NCBI GenBank assembly: GCA_025617745.1
Contig: CM046869.1
Span: 13,163,168-13,227,167 of the forward strand
Origin: Heliocidaris erythrogramma
Taxonomy: Eukaryota > Echinodermata > Echinoidea > Camarodonta > Echinometridae
Length of the DNA stretch: 64,000 nucleotides
Reading direction: 5' to 3'
Each line of letters opens with the position of its first letter. Position 1 is the first letter of the stretch. Shown piece by piece: positions 23,498 to 33,952 of the stretch. The translations under genes and the position numbers were made by a program. The notes under the pieces were generated by a model. It made no database searches. It was not told the origin of the DNA and worked only from the letters and a program-made list of their open reading frames with translations.

Positions 23498-23762
23498 ACA
23501 TGACCAATATGTTTTGGTTACATGGAATCAAGCTTTAATCAAAGGCCTACATGTAGTTAAATACTGTAGGTTGCATTTTCTGTGTTGAATTGTATATGTC
23601 TTACTAAAAAAATAGTGTACTTACATTAAAGTGAGAGCATACCCTGTTGCAAAATGACCTTGACCTTGACCTATGAACCATAATCCATGACTCCTTTGTT
23701 GTACACTAAATAATAGCAACAAAATTACATTACAGGGGTAAGAGAATACCATTTCGAGTAAC

Positions 23763-26700
23763 ATGGCAGTGCCAATGTTTACAAGGAAGCACAGCTCTGT
23801 GTTCGAAAACATTCAAGGTGTTCAGATCTACACTGACCAAGACATCAGAGAAGATATAGTGATTGGCAAGGGAAGTTTTGCAGAGGTCACAAGGGGTACT
23901 ATCATTCAGAACAAGAAAACTATTGCCATTAAAAAACTTGCCACAGCCAATATCCTTCAGCAGAAGCTTTTTGTCAAGGAAATCAACCTGCTAAAGGACC
24001 TAAGTCATGAAAATATTGTTAAGCTCGAAGGTGTCAACATCAGGTCAAGCGCTCTTTTAATTGAATACTGCAGCTTTGACTTCAAGCCATTCAGTGATGA
24101 TAAGGTGGTTAACACACTGGAGCAGCTGCTCCAGGAGTTGGACCAAAGTATGGACTTCCAGGGCTTTGAGCATGCAGTGGTTCACGTTGCCCATGGTGTT
24201 GCCAGTGGACTGTCTTATCTGCATGATAGAGGCATTGCTCACAGAGACCTAAAACCATCAAACATATTAGTGTCAAATGGATACTATGCAGAAGCAGACC
24301 CTGAAGATGTGGCAAAGCAGTTTCAAGAAAACCCTGTCATTGTCAAGCTGACAGATTTTGGAGAGAGTAGGTCAGCTCTCATACAAACAAGAACATTGAA
24401 CATTACAGCATGCAGTAGTTCTTATGATGTTAACAGAGGAACAACAGTGTTTCAAGCACCAGAAATACACATGATATCTGGTACCAGCAAGACTTCCATG
24501 GAAGCACTGCAGCAGATAGACATCTGGGCATTTGGGATGATTCTTTGGTGTTTGACGAATTCTGATCTTGGCTTCCCATATGCAGCGGAAGTGGAAGATG
24601 CTCTGCAGGCTGGCAAAGTGAAAAACCAGCCAGCCTATGTCATTAGTCTACTGAAGAAAGGTATACTGCCAAAGCACAGTGATAAGTACCTGGAGCAAAA
24701 ACAAGGCATCTGGTTGAAGGTCGTTCGGATCATGAATTCTTGCCTCAAGTACAATCCAAGGGAGCGTATTTCTGCACAAGAGGCATCCATCTGTCTTGAT
24801 CCTCACATGGAGAGGCTTCATTGTGCTGTGGACCAAAATAGTATAGATGATGCCAAGGACAGTGCCTTGGCAAGTGGGGGTTTCATCAACCCTAATGACA
24901 ACAGAGGTAGTGTGAATGCTTGCACCTTCCTAGCCATCTTGATTGGTGACAGAGTGCAGGCTAGACTGGAAGAATTGACACCTCAACAGTTGCAAGAGGT
25001 CACAGATGACACAATATTGGAATTTCCACAAGCAGTCAACCAAGCTAGAAGTAGTAGAATGTATGATGTGGAGGAAGCAAGGAACTTGCTCCAAGCTACC
25101 AAAGCCCTCCAGGTTTCATATGAGGTTAATGACCTTGTGCCTGCATACATGGCACTCAGTAGAGAGGATGCTGAGAGAGAACTTGTGCAAGCCATGCAAG
25201 CTGTAATCAGAGCAAGCAGGCAATGCTGTGCCATCTATACAGGTAATGCTTATACATGGCTGCTGCTTTTCCAGAGGGACAGGATCTGTTTGGTGGATAC
25301 TCATCCAGTTGGGCAAAATCACGGAGGTGGTGGTCACGCCATGATATGCTGGTCTAAAGCAAATATAATGGGTTGCCATGCCATTGCACGCTGGCTTCTT
25401 CGTAGGATTGGTTGTGCAAGAGTGCAACATAACTTGGTACAGATGGTTCCTATCTGCAGCTCCACCACATCGGCCAGCAAAATCTCACCAGCCTGCCACT
25501 CACCTGGGGGCAGTTCCATCGCCACATCGACCAACAGTACTTCACCAGCCCACCACTCGCGTGGGGGCAGTTCTATCATAACATCAATGAACAACAAGTC
25601 ACTGGCCAGCCATTCATGTGAGGGCAGCTCTATCATCACATCGGTGAACACCTCACCAGGCCACCACTCACGTGAGGCTAGCCCTATCATCACATTGACA
25701 AATAACAAGTCACCCGCCAGCCACTCACATAGGGGCAGCAGCTCCATCGCCAAATCGGCCAACAAAATCTCACCAGCCCACCACTCGCGTGAGGGCAGCT
25801 CTATCATCACATTGACGAATAACAAGTCATCCGCCAGCCACTCACAGGGTGGCAGCTCCATCGCCACATCGACCAACAGCTCACCAGCCCGCCATTCATG
25901 TGAGGGCAGCTCTATCATCACATCGACCAACAACTCGCCGGCCCGCCACTCACGTGAGGGTAGCTGGAAGACCATTCTTGGCACAGGACCGATTAAAGAA
26001 AAGCAGACTGAATTTTCAGTTTGCCATTGGACTGATTGTGACGTGAACGACATTGAAAAATGCGAGATTCCCTATAATGTTGATGGGCTACAGAAGTTCA
26101 GAATGAAGTGTGATAAAAAGAACATGATGAAAGTCTCAAAAGATGGAAGAAAATGGGGAACGTGGATGAAGTCTTCAAGGAAGGGCTTCAGTGGGATAAG
26201 GCGTATTGCCCATTGCAAGGGATCCTATGAATGCCATCGGGAGAGCTGCAAACTTGATGGCAAACCCAATGATGTTCAGTTTACATCTTTAAATGGGTAC
26301 AAAGTATGTGGCATATGTGGTAGTGTCCCAGAATATGTATCATGTGAAGGGAAAAAATTGTGGGAGCATGACAGTAAGTCAAGCCTCACTATATACTACA
26401 GAGGCAACCATACCTGCAGGGCAATCAAGAAGGTAATCACGAGAAAATCCATGCAGGAACAGCTTAAAGCAAGGCCTGGGGTTCCACCATCCAGGATTAT
26501 TCTGAACAACATGGCTGATTTGATGGCAACGCAAGGCAGTGTCGACTGGAACAAAGTGCAAAGTGTTGCTGACCAGTTTGTGGATCTGAAGGCCATGCAC
26601 AATGAAAAGAGTTTCATGCAGGAGCAGCAATATGTTCATGGTCACAGCTTTGATGCAGTTTGCAAGCTTAAGGATGATACAGACAAAAAAGACAAGTTCT

Positions 26701-28103
26701 TGATTTACAAAGTGAACAATGGTAATATGAACAATGGTTCTCCTTCATATGTCTTCAAATCGAGCAAGGCCATGGCAGAGATTGCTATTCAAATGGACAG
26801 AGATGAGGTTGGGCCTTTACAGTATTCATATGTTCATGTTGATGCCAAACATGATCGGGTAAGGCACATGAAAACCTTAACAATGTGGATAGATCACCCA
26901 GTGTATAGGAAGGTTCTGTGTTTGGCAGTGATGGACGTTGAAAAAGAGAACCATGAGAATTTGGTATTGTTCTGGACCACATTCAACCAAATGCTGGCAG
27001 AGGTAAAGGGTGACAGAGCATACATATTCAACCCCCATGGCTTTGTGGTTGATGAGAATGCAGCTAACTGGAGCAGCATTGAAGAAGTCTTTGGTCCAGA
27101 GGCGGTGAGGCTGAGAACCGTTTCCTGTGAGTTTCACTTTAAGCAAAGTATGGTGAAACACTCCCACAAAGTGACAGATAAAGCTAAATTCAAGGAGATT
27201 GCCACATCTATGCTGCAAGCATGTAGTAAAAGAGACTATGAAACCTATCATGCAGAAATGCAGAGCTTTTCAGCTCAAAATGATGGATGTGTTGATGACT
27301 GGTTGAAATGGTGGCACAAAAGGAGACATCATATCTTCAAGGCTTTCAAGGACCTGGATGCTCCCACTACCAACATAGCTGAAATTGGCCATGCACAGAT
27401 GGGAAATACTGCCGACTCACACATGCTCCTGATCAAAGCTTGCCAATTGGATGTTGGCCATGCCATACGACAGGAGGCCATCCTACAGGCAATTTGTGCA
27501 GGCACTGCTCCCCTTGGGAGGTGTGCAAATATGAAGAAGAGGAGAGACATGTCATATAAAAGACAGATGAAATTTGCAAAGGAGTGTGTGCGAGACATTG
27601 GTATCGCAAACGAGGAAGAGCCCTATGTGCAAAGAAAGGGAAAACATAGACCACCTTCTACACCAGAAAAAAAGAGGAAGAGGGAATCTAACCTGGGATC
27701 TAAGTCTAAGCAACCTAAACCTACTTATGTACCTAGTGAACTTCCACCACTGACTCCAGCTGAAGTACAAGTGCAGGAGAGGCAGTGCTTTGTGGTTGCT
27801 TTCAGGTTTGGAAAAGTTTCAAGGTGCTTTGGCTGTGGTGGTGACATTAAGGCAGGGCATAACCCACCTAATGACATTGTATTACGGAGAAGAGACTACA
27901 GGATGTTCTACAACCCAAAGGCCAAAAAACACCAACGAAAACTTGAATATACTTACTATGACTTCGACATGAGATGTGCAAGGCTTAAATTTGCAGAAAC
28001 ACAAGTGGAAGACATAGTGGTCTGTACAGATACACCCTTCCAAACATCCCACATAGAGAAATTGCATACATTTGGCATACATAAATTGTGTAAACATGAC
28101 TGA
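23763..28103 (+). CDS. protein kinase + C76-like cysteine protease + MULE transposase fusion, 1446 aa
   Basis: Single uninterrupted ORF. Residues 30-350 are a protein kinase with all catalytic marks: GKGSFAEV loop (35-42), Lys57 in IAIKK, HRDLKPSN (160-167), DFG (198-200), APE (232-234), DIWAFG. Residues 372-540 look like a papain-fold protease of the C76/viral deubiquitinase type: Cys387 in NACTFLA, Asp512 and His514 in LVDTHP, then GGGGHAMI. Residues about 555-735 are a repetitive linker. Residues 750-890 are Cys/His-rich (HCKGSYECHRESC, CGICG, YRGNHTC), the DNA-binding part of metazoan MULE proteins. The transposase follows: Asp1027 (HVDAKHD), Asp1097 (VVDENAANW), CEFH (1122-1125) and Glu1207 (IAEIGH). 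The tail is basic, with another Cys pair (CFGCGG). No terminal inverted repeats were found. It could be an autonomous element or a domesticated gene. The kinase and transposase calls are firm, the protease call is moderate. Confidence 0.85.
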   Translation: MAVPMFTRKHSSVFENIQGVQIYTDQDIREDIVIGKGSFAEVTRGTIIQNKKTIAIKKLATANILQQKLFVKEINLLKDLSHENIVKLEGVNIRSSALLIEYCSFDFKPFSDDKVVNTLEQLLQELDQSMDFQGFEHAVVHVAHGVASGLSYLHDRGIAHRDLKPSNILVSNGYYAEADPEDVAKQFQENPVIVKLTDFGESRSALIQTRTLNITACSSSYDVNRGTTVFQAPEIHMISGTSKTSMEALQQIDIWAFGMILWCLTNSDLGFPYAAEVEDALQAGKVKNQPAYVISLLKKGILPKHSDKYLEQKQGIWLKVVRIMNSCLKYNPRERISAQEASICLDPHMERLHCAVDQNSIDDAKDSALASGGFINPNDNRGSVNACTFLAILIGDRVQARLEELTPQQLQEVTDDTILEFPQAVNQARSSRMYDVEEARNLLQATKALQVSYEVNDLVPAYMALSREDAERELVQAMQAVIRASRQCCAIYTGNAYTWLLLFQRDRICLVDTHPVGQNHGGGGHAMICWSKANIMGCHAIARWLLRRIGCARVQHNLVQMVPICSSTTSASKISPACHSPGGSSIATSTNSTSPAHHSRGGSSIITSMNNKSLASHSCEGSSIITSVNTSPGHHSREASPIITLTNNKSPASHSHRGSSSIAKSANKISPAHHSREGSSIITLTNNKSSASHSQGGSSIATSTNSSPARHSCEGSSIITSTNNSPARHSREGSWKTILGTGPIKEKQTEFSVCHWTDCDVNDIEKCEIPYNVDGLQKFRMKCDKKNMMKVSKDGRKWGTWMKSSRKGFSGIRRIAHCKGSYECHRESCKLDGKPNDVQFTSLNGYKVCGICGSVPEYVSCEGKKLWEHDSKSSLTIYYRGNHTCRAIKKVITRKSMQEQLKARPGVPPSRIILNNMADLMATQGSVDWNKVQSVADQFVDLKAMHNEKSFMQEQQYVHGHSFDAVCKLKDDTDKKDKFLIYKVNNGNMNNGSPSYVFKSSKAMAEIAIQMDRDEVGPLQYSYVHVDAKHDRVRHMKTLTMWIDHPVYRKVLCLAVMDVEKENHENLVLFWTTFNQMLAEVKGDRAYIFNPHGFVVDENAANWSSIEEVFGPEAVRLRTVSCEFHFKQSMVKHSHKVTDKAKFKEIATSMLQACSKRDYETYHAEMQSFSAQNDGCVDDWLKWWHKRRHHIFKAFKDLDAPTTNIAEIGHAQMGNTADSHMLLIKACQLDVGHAIRQEAILQAICAGTAPLGRCANMKKRRDMSYKRQMKFAKECVRDIGIANEEEPYVQRKGKHRPPSTPEKKRKRESNLGSKSKQPKPTYVPSELPPLTPAEVQVQERQCFVVAFRFGKVSRCFGCGGDIKAGHNPPNDIVLRRRDYRMFYNPKAKKHQRKLEYTYYDFDMRCARLKFAETQVEDIVVCTDTPFQTSHIEKLHTFGIHKLCKHD
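25434..25970 (+). repeat. coding minisatellite in the kinase-transposase ORF
   Basis: About ten imperfect units of 17-23 codons with the core SPAxHSxxGSSIxTSxN encode a Ser/His/Thr-rich linker between the protease-like and DNA-binding parts. Unit lengths vary by whole codons, so the frame is kept. The complementary strand is also open as a by-product. Confidence 0.85.
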
Positions 28104-28237
28104 AGTTCTTGTGTTCACCACTTACAATACTGACAGTGATACCTGCAACTTCATGAGCCTCACCAGCTCGCTACCCACGTCGGAGGTCACTCATGTTAAG
28201 TCAGTGGCCATTTTCTGGTCACTTCAGCCTCTCCACC

Positions 28238-28847
28238 TTAAAGGGCAAGTCCACCCCAACAAAAAGTTAATTTGAATTAAAAGAGAAAAATTAAACAAGC
28301 ATAACACTGAAAGTTTCATCGAAATCCGATATAAAGTAAGAAAGTTATGGCGCTTTGAAATTTCGCTTATTTAAAAAAAACACAGTTATATGCACAACAG
28401 GGGTGATATGCAAATGAGCGAGCCGATGATGTCACACACTCGCTATTTCTTTTGTATTTTATTATATGAGATACAGAATATTTCAAATATTGCAGTTTTG
28501 TCAATAAGGAAGCTCTTTATTGAATCACAAGATGATGCAAAAAAGGATTTTCCACATGTTCAGAGAGGAATCAAACCTTGTTTAAAATTATAATGCAGAA
28601 AAAAATTATATTTCATATTTCATATAATAAAATACAAAAGAAATAGTGAGTTAGTGACGTCATCGGTCCCCTCATTTCCATACTGACTAGGATGTGCATA
28701 TTACTGTTTCGTGAAATTAAGCGAAACTTTAAAATGTCATAACTTTCTTATTTTATACACGATTTCAATGAAATTTTCAGCATTGTGCTTGTTAGATTTT
28801 TCTTTTTATTCAAATCCATTTTTTGTTGGGCTGGACTTGCCCTTTAA
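28238..28847. repeat. 610-bp full-length foldback MITE, TIR AAAGGGCAAGTCC
   Basis: The two halves are inverted repeats along most of their length, from TTAAAGGGCAAGTCCACCCC at the left to its complement ending CTTGCCCTTTAA at the right. A TTA/TAA at the tips is probably the target duplication. Both arms carry a CATTTGCATA-like and a GATGATGTCAC/GTGACGTCATC block. It begins 135 bp after the stop of the kinase-transposase ORF. Confidence 0.9.
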
Positions 28848-29279
28848 TGAATTTTTCCAATCTGTTCAGATTATATATTTGACTTATCCTCCATCATGTT
28901 TGATTAACAAATCAAAAACACTATGTGAACAGTATTCTGGGCATCTTGCATACAAACAGGTTGATTGTCAAGACCAGGAATTTGGCTTGTGATAGATCTT
29001 TGCTTTTGTCCGGTGTTGCAAAGTCTGTACCAGAGGGACTACCATTCCACTGCATGATTCCCAGATCTCCATATCTATTGTCATAAGTAGATCATCCACA
29101 ATCGATGTGCTTTATCTTGCTCTCTTGCATTGCTGGTTACATAGCACATTGTAGGATAATGTCAGGTTGCTCTTTGTGTTTAACTTGGCAAATACATAAT
29201 TATAGTCAATTTTCTGGCTTTTCCAAAAGCACTCACTGGCATCTTTGACTCTAGTTTTGTGGGTGATATTGCAAGTCCA

Positions 29280-29710
29280 GGATATGCCATTAATGCATTT
29301 TATTCTTCGACAGGGTATGCCATTTGATGGTGCATGTACTTTGTATTGTTATACAGAAGGTGTGATATTTGATGTTATTTTATTCTTAGGGGGTGTTGCA
29401 AAAAAATATTTGCAATCAATTGCAAGTTTCTGTTGCAAATGTACAAGTGATAGATCAATTTTTACTTCTTATTGTAAGAAGCAGACCAGAAAGTACAAAT
29501 TTGCAATTGATTGTGGGATTATGCTTGATTTTGGGACCCAAAATCGATTTGCAATTGATTACAAGTTTCTTGCAATGCTCCATTAGACAGGTTATGCCAT
29601 TTGATGACATTTTATTGTTGTAGAAAGGGTGTGTCTTTTGATGCCTTTGTATTCTTATAGACAGAGTATGCCATTTGATACTACTTTATTCTTGTAGACA
29701 GGGTATGCAG
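29280..29710. repeat. short tandem array with a MITE inserted
   Basis: Units of roughly 45-60 bp with the core GACAGGGTATGCCATTTGATG followed by TTTATTCTTGTA. About five to six units are visible. The array is interrupted by the element at 29398-29581. Confidence 0.75.
29398..29581. repeat. foldback MITE, TIR GGGGTGTTGCAA, inside a tandem array
   Basis: Same family as 16995-17170: the left end GGGGGTGTTGCAA pairs with the right end TTGCAATGCTCC, with ATTTGCAATTGATT subterminal motifs. TTA lies on both sides, and neighbouring array units supply the empty site. Confidence 0.8.
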
Positions 29711-30081
29711 TTGGTGTTCTGTTTGCAACCCAAATTGATATGTAAATTTACCTTGAACCCATTTTTGTACTTGACTCAACTCAAGACTCAACCCTCTTTC
29801 GACCTGACTCGACTCAGGACTCGACCGTTTTTTTACTGAGACACAAACCCTTGTTGACTCCACTCAACCCAACCCCTTTGACTTGACTGCTTTCAGGATT
29901 GTTAAGTACACTATCTAGGGAAAATGGGGAAAATGTATGTATTGTTACCAAGTTCTAATCATTTTCTCATGGATATCAGACTTTTCTAGCATTTTGAATT
30001 TGGAAAAGTGACAAAACTTTGAAATGGTCGAATAGGAATTTTCTATAACAAATAGAAAGTGACCACATAAATTTTAAATAC

Positions 30082-30222
30082 AGTTATAAAAATGATACAT
30101 TAGGGGAAAAGTAAAATCAGAAAAAATTTGGGAAATTCTGTTATATCTAAGGTTATAAGAATGGTACATTAGGGGAAATGTAAAACCAAAAAAAATTCGG
30201 AGAAATTCCATTACATCTATGA
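30082..30222. repeat. two-unit tandem repeat of about 72 bp
   Basis: The block GTTATAAAAATGATACATT...GGGAAATTCTGTTA recurs once with about 85-90% identity. Confidence 0.7.
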
Positions 30223-31950
30223 TTTTATTTCTAGATGAAAAGTGTTTCAGATGTTACACAATGTTAACACTGTCAGTGTCAAGCTAAGTCTTCATTTTAT
30301 CTTATATTCTTTTTTTTTTAATTGTTATTGTGACTAAAATTATCTGTGTCGGTGCATTTAACTTCATTTTAATGATGAATCTGACTATCTGTGCATATTG
30401 CAGCAATTTTAACCATATCTGTAGCCTCTTTTAATCCTTGCAGCAGTTTTTATGGTTAACTGCCTACAGCAACATGATTTGATAGTAATTATTTATTTTA
30501 AATTTTTATATTTAACCTGTTTTTTTGTACCAAACAAATTGCCAAATGTATGAGAAAGTGCATTTAAGGAAGAAAATATGTACAACCTGGGCTTCTAATT
30601 TGTTTCAGATGTTACAAACTTGTTAACATTGTGTGCAAATGACAGCTGGAATTTAGTGTCTTTGACTTTTCCAGACGTTCGTGTAATTCCTATGAGTTCT
30701 GATAAATCTTTGCTCAGACATAATTAACTGAAAAAATTATTACAAAAACAATTATAACTGCCTGCTTTTAAAATCCCAGTTTGATGCAAATTTACACAGT
30801 ATGATAACTAGAACTTGAAGTTCCAGATTGTTACCACTCACTTGCTGTTAATAGAGACCAATGTGTTGTAGTCAGTGCTAATCTCCTGTTGACATAGTTT
30901 CATGCTAATCTGTTATGTATTTAGATATATGTGTAAAGAACAATTGAAGTAGTTATTGATGATGCCTGCATGAAAACTTCAAATGACATGTTGCATTATC
31001 TGAGTTCACTGTTCAGAATTTGGGTTTCTTTGCTTGTTTTACAGGTCTACATTCTGTTTATCTCCTAATACTGCATTTTGCTCCTTTATGAAATTATAGA
31101 AAAAACATTTTATTCCATAGAGGCTAAATGTTTTGCCTTTAATAGGAAACCAAACAACAGATTATTCCTACTCAAAGCTATAATTAGCCAGATAAGCAAC
31201 TAACTTGCCAAAATAGCAATTCAAAGCTGCACTTAGCCACATTGTACAGACCAATCTCTTGTACTTTTCCTTGTTATACATTTGTATGTATTTAAATGTG
31301 AAGAACAAGTACATGTTAACTGATTTCCATTGTTGAGAGTTTAGACAAAACTGGGAAGCTACCATGTTTGGAGATATATTACTCAGTATGCAATTTTGCA
31401 TGTGCTCTATTATCAGCATATCAAGTGTATTACTGTAAAAGTTAGTACAATAAAAATGTTTCTGTTCTTCCATTATTCAAATAGGCAACTTTGGGCATTT
31501 TTTTCCTCCACATTAAAAAAAAAAACCCTGTACTTACAGGAGCTTTTCCTTAACTCTCAAATTCATTACTTTCATTCTTAGAATAGCCTAAAATCAAAGC
31601 TAAGGGACTACATGTATAAAATGCGTGTAAGTTTGACTGTTTCTGTGTAGGTTTGCAAGCGCATGCCTCTTTGTTGATGTGTATGACTTGTGTGCGGGCA
31701 TACAGTTTGTGTACTGTAGCCATTGAAGTTTGAATTGTAAGATTATTTATGCAAATTAGTGTCCATGATTTGTTAAAGCATGTTAATTAGTTTGAGATGT
31801 TAATGCATGTTTGAGACGTTAATATCAGTGTATGACTATGTGTGTATGCATACCGTATGTGCGTGCGTGGGTGTGGGTGTGCTGGTGTGTGTGTGTGTTT
31901 GGGTGTGTGTGAAAGTGTACAGTGTACATGTAAGTGTATAAGGAAGTAAA

Positions 31951-32053
31951 GGTGTAGCCGAGTGGTTTAAGCACTCGACAGGGAATGCGAGGATCGTGGG
32001 TTCGATAACCAGTACGACACTTATGACAATATTATGAATATATTATGAATATA
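31951..32053 (+). repeat. tRNA-derived SINE fragment
   Basis: A-box-like TAGCCGAGTGGTTTAAG and B-box-like GGGTTCGATAACC are spaced as in a Ser/Leu-type tRNA. The acceptor arms do not pair, and the sequence ends in a short direct repeat (ATTATGAATAT twice). This fits a SINE head or old tRNA pseudogene, not a working tRNA. Confidence 0.65.
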
Positions 32054-32681
32054 CATTTACACCTCAAATTTTAGATAACATTGTTTTGTGGGATTTCATG
32101 AAAACTGAAGATTAGAGGAAGAAATTAGAAATCTGGAGAAATAGTTGGTGAACACATCTTTGAAGACCATAAGTGACGAAGTTCAAACAAAGAAAATGGA
32201 ATTGAAAATTTTTATGATTATTGTCAATGATTAAAGGTGCGACCTCGGGCTGGATGATATTAGGCCAAGGTGAAAAGAATATGCAATACTGCACACAACT
32301 ATTGGAGTCAAAGAAATATGAACAATGACGAAGGAGAGCTAGGTGATTAAGGAAAGAAGAAAGATATTAAAAGATAATCAGGAACTTTTACGAAACCATA
32401 TGGATTGAAGGAAAATGAAAACAAAAAATCTTGTGGATTGGTATATGATATACATGTACCAAAATTAAGTCAAGATTTTTGTGAAGGAAAACTGAATAAA
32501 GACGAGTGTTTTGAAGTAGTAAAGGAAATGAAATTCAACTGGAACTGCAATCGTGTCAGAACGATGTGCCCGCAATGATGCCGTGCAGCTTAAAAGAATG
32601 ACAAATGAATATGAAGGAAGAAACTAAGATCAAATGGAATCTATAGGATGATATACAGAAAGTAAAAAGAGAGTGAATAGG

Positions 32682-32786
32682 ATGAAGATGCTGTACGTGA
32701 TTTGTGCATTTATCATTCTGATACAGTTGTCCAACGTGGCTGTCCATAGTAGTTTTGATACAGTTGTCCAACTTGGCTGCCCATAG
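32682..32786 (+). pseudogene. possible signal-peptide ORF disrupted by a 37-bp duplication
   Basis: As sequenced, 34 codons: MKMLYVICAFIILIQLSN, then a changed frame and stop. The N-terminus has the look of a signal peptide. A 37-bp tandem duplication (units starting 32720 and 32757) shifts the frame. With one unit the frame would continue into IEGWTLTGSEYSSPYKL and stop near 32860. I recognise no family and see no supporting exon, so this may be chance. Confidence 0.2.
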
Positions 32787-33012
32787 CATCGAAGGCTGGA
32801 CGTTGACGGGATCCGAATATTCCTCGCCATACAAATTACATGCAAGCAGTTTCAAACTTTAATTCATATTTTCTTTGGACGTACTGGAAAGTTATATGCC
32901 ATGTTTGGTATCAATGGAAAGGGAATTTTATGATTTTCATGCTCTGCTCATTCATGAACACAGAAAATGTAAAATAGCAAAGTTATGGACTAAAATTATA
33001 GAACAATAACAC

Positions 33013-33945
33013 TCCTAAATTGAAACTCGAATGTGTGACTTGAAACTTGAACCCTTGGCTTGAAACTCGAATGTGTGACTGGAAACTCGAATGTGTGACT
33101 TGAAACTCGAATGTGTGGCTTGAAACTCGAATGTGTGACTTGAAACTCGAATGTGTGACTTGAAACTCGAATGTGTGACTTGAAACTCGAACCCTTGGCT
33201 TGAAACTCGAATGTGTGACGGGAAACTCGAATGTGTGACTTGAAACTCGAACCCTTGGCTTGAAACTCGAATGTGTGACTGGAAACTCGAATGTGTGACT
33301 TGAAACTCGAATGTGTGACTTGAAACTCGAACCCTTGGCTTGAAACTCGAATGTGTGACTTGAAACTCGAATGTGTGACTTGAAACTCGAATGTGTGACT
33401 TGAAACTCGAATGTGTGACTTGAAACTCGAATGTGTGACTTGAAACTTGAACTGTTGGCTTGAAACTCGAATGTGTGACTTGAAACTCGAACCGTTGGCT
33501 TGAAACTCGAACTGTTGGCTTGAAACTCGAATGTGTAACTTGAAACTCGAATGTGTGACTTGAAACTCGATTGTGTGACTTGAAACTCGAATATGTGGCT
33601 TGAAACTCGAATTTGTGACTTGAAACTCGAATGTGTGACTTGAAACTCAAACTGTTGGCTTGAAACTCGAATGTGTGACTTGATACTTGAATTTGTGACT
33701 TGAAATTCGAACTGTTGACTCATTACTCGAATGTGTGACTTGACACTCGAACTGTTTACTTGAAACTCAAACTGTTGGCTTGAAACTCGAATGTGTGACT
33801 TGATACTTGAATGTGTGACTAGAAACTCGAATGTGTGACTTGAAACTCGAACTGTTGACTCATAACTCGAATGTGTGACTTGAAACTCGAATGTGTGACT
33901 TGAAACTCGAACTGTTGACTTGAAACTCGAAACTCAAAGAAATAT
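33013..33945. repeat. 20-bp minisatellite, about 46 units
   Basis: The unit CTTGAAACTCGAATGTGTGA has two common variants in its second half (ACCCTTGG and ACTGTTGG). Three units equal 20 codons, so long artificial frames (FEFQVTHSSFKSHIRVSS) appear on the minus strand. The array ends about 8 bp before the 5' edge of a LINE copy. Confidence 0.95.
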
Positions 33946-33952
33946 AACACTC

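Larger units (their letters stand above)
20538..23762. other. non-coding region between MPPE1-like exons and the kinase-transposase ORF
   Basis: Holds the element at 20722-21636, a telomere-like stretch, and the MITE at 23206-23497. Otherwise it is AT-rich sequence without recognisable exons. A possible 3' splice site (TTACAG) lies about 30 bp before the ATG at 23763, so 5' UTR exons may exist here. Confidence 0.5.
28104..33012. other. intergenic, repeat-rich region
   Basis: No intact gene is seen. Contents: the long foldback element 28238-28847, a tandem array interrupted by a MITE (29280-29710), GACTCGACTCA-like short repeats near 29770-29880, a two-unit repeat at 30082-30222, GT-rich sequence 31846-31920, a SINE (31951-32053) and a doubtful signal-peptide ORF at 32682. 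The 32060-32680 stretch is unrecognised. Confidence 0.5.

Noticed and set aside
25334-26053. 239-codon minus-strand frame opposite the fusion ORF
   Set aside because: By-product of the in-frame minisatellite on the coding strand.
31951-32024. Functional tRNA gene
   Set aside because: A and B boxes are present, but the acceptor and anticodon stems do not pair; a SINE head fits better.
33015-33723. Two long repetitive minus-strand frames (up to 246 codons)
   Set aside because: The 20-bp unit gives a 60-bp periodic frame, so long openings arise without coding. No start context or domain.
33013-33945. CRISPR-like array
   Set aside because: Units are contiguous with no unique spacers, in a metazoan genome: a minisatellite.
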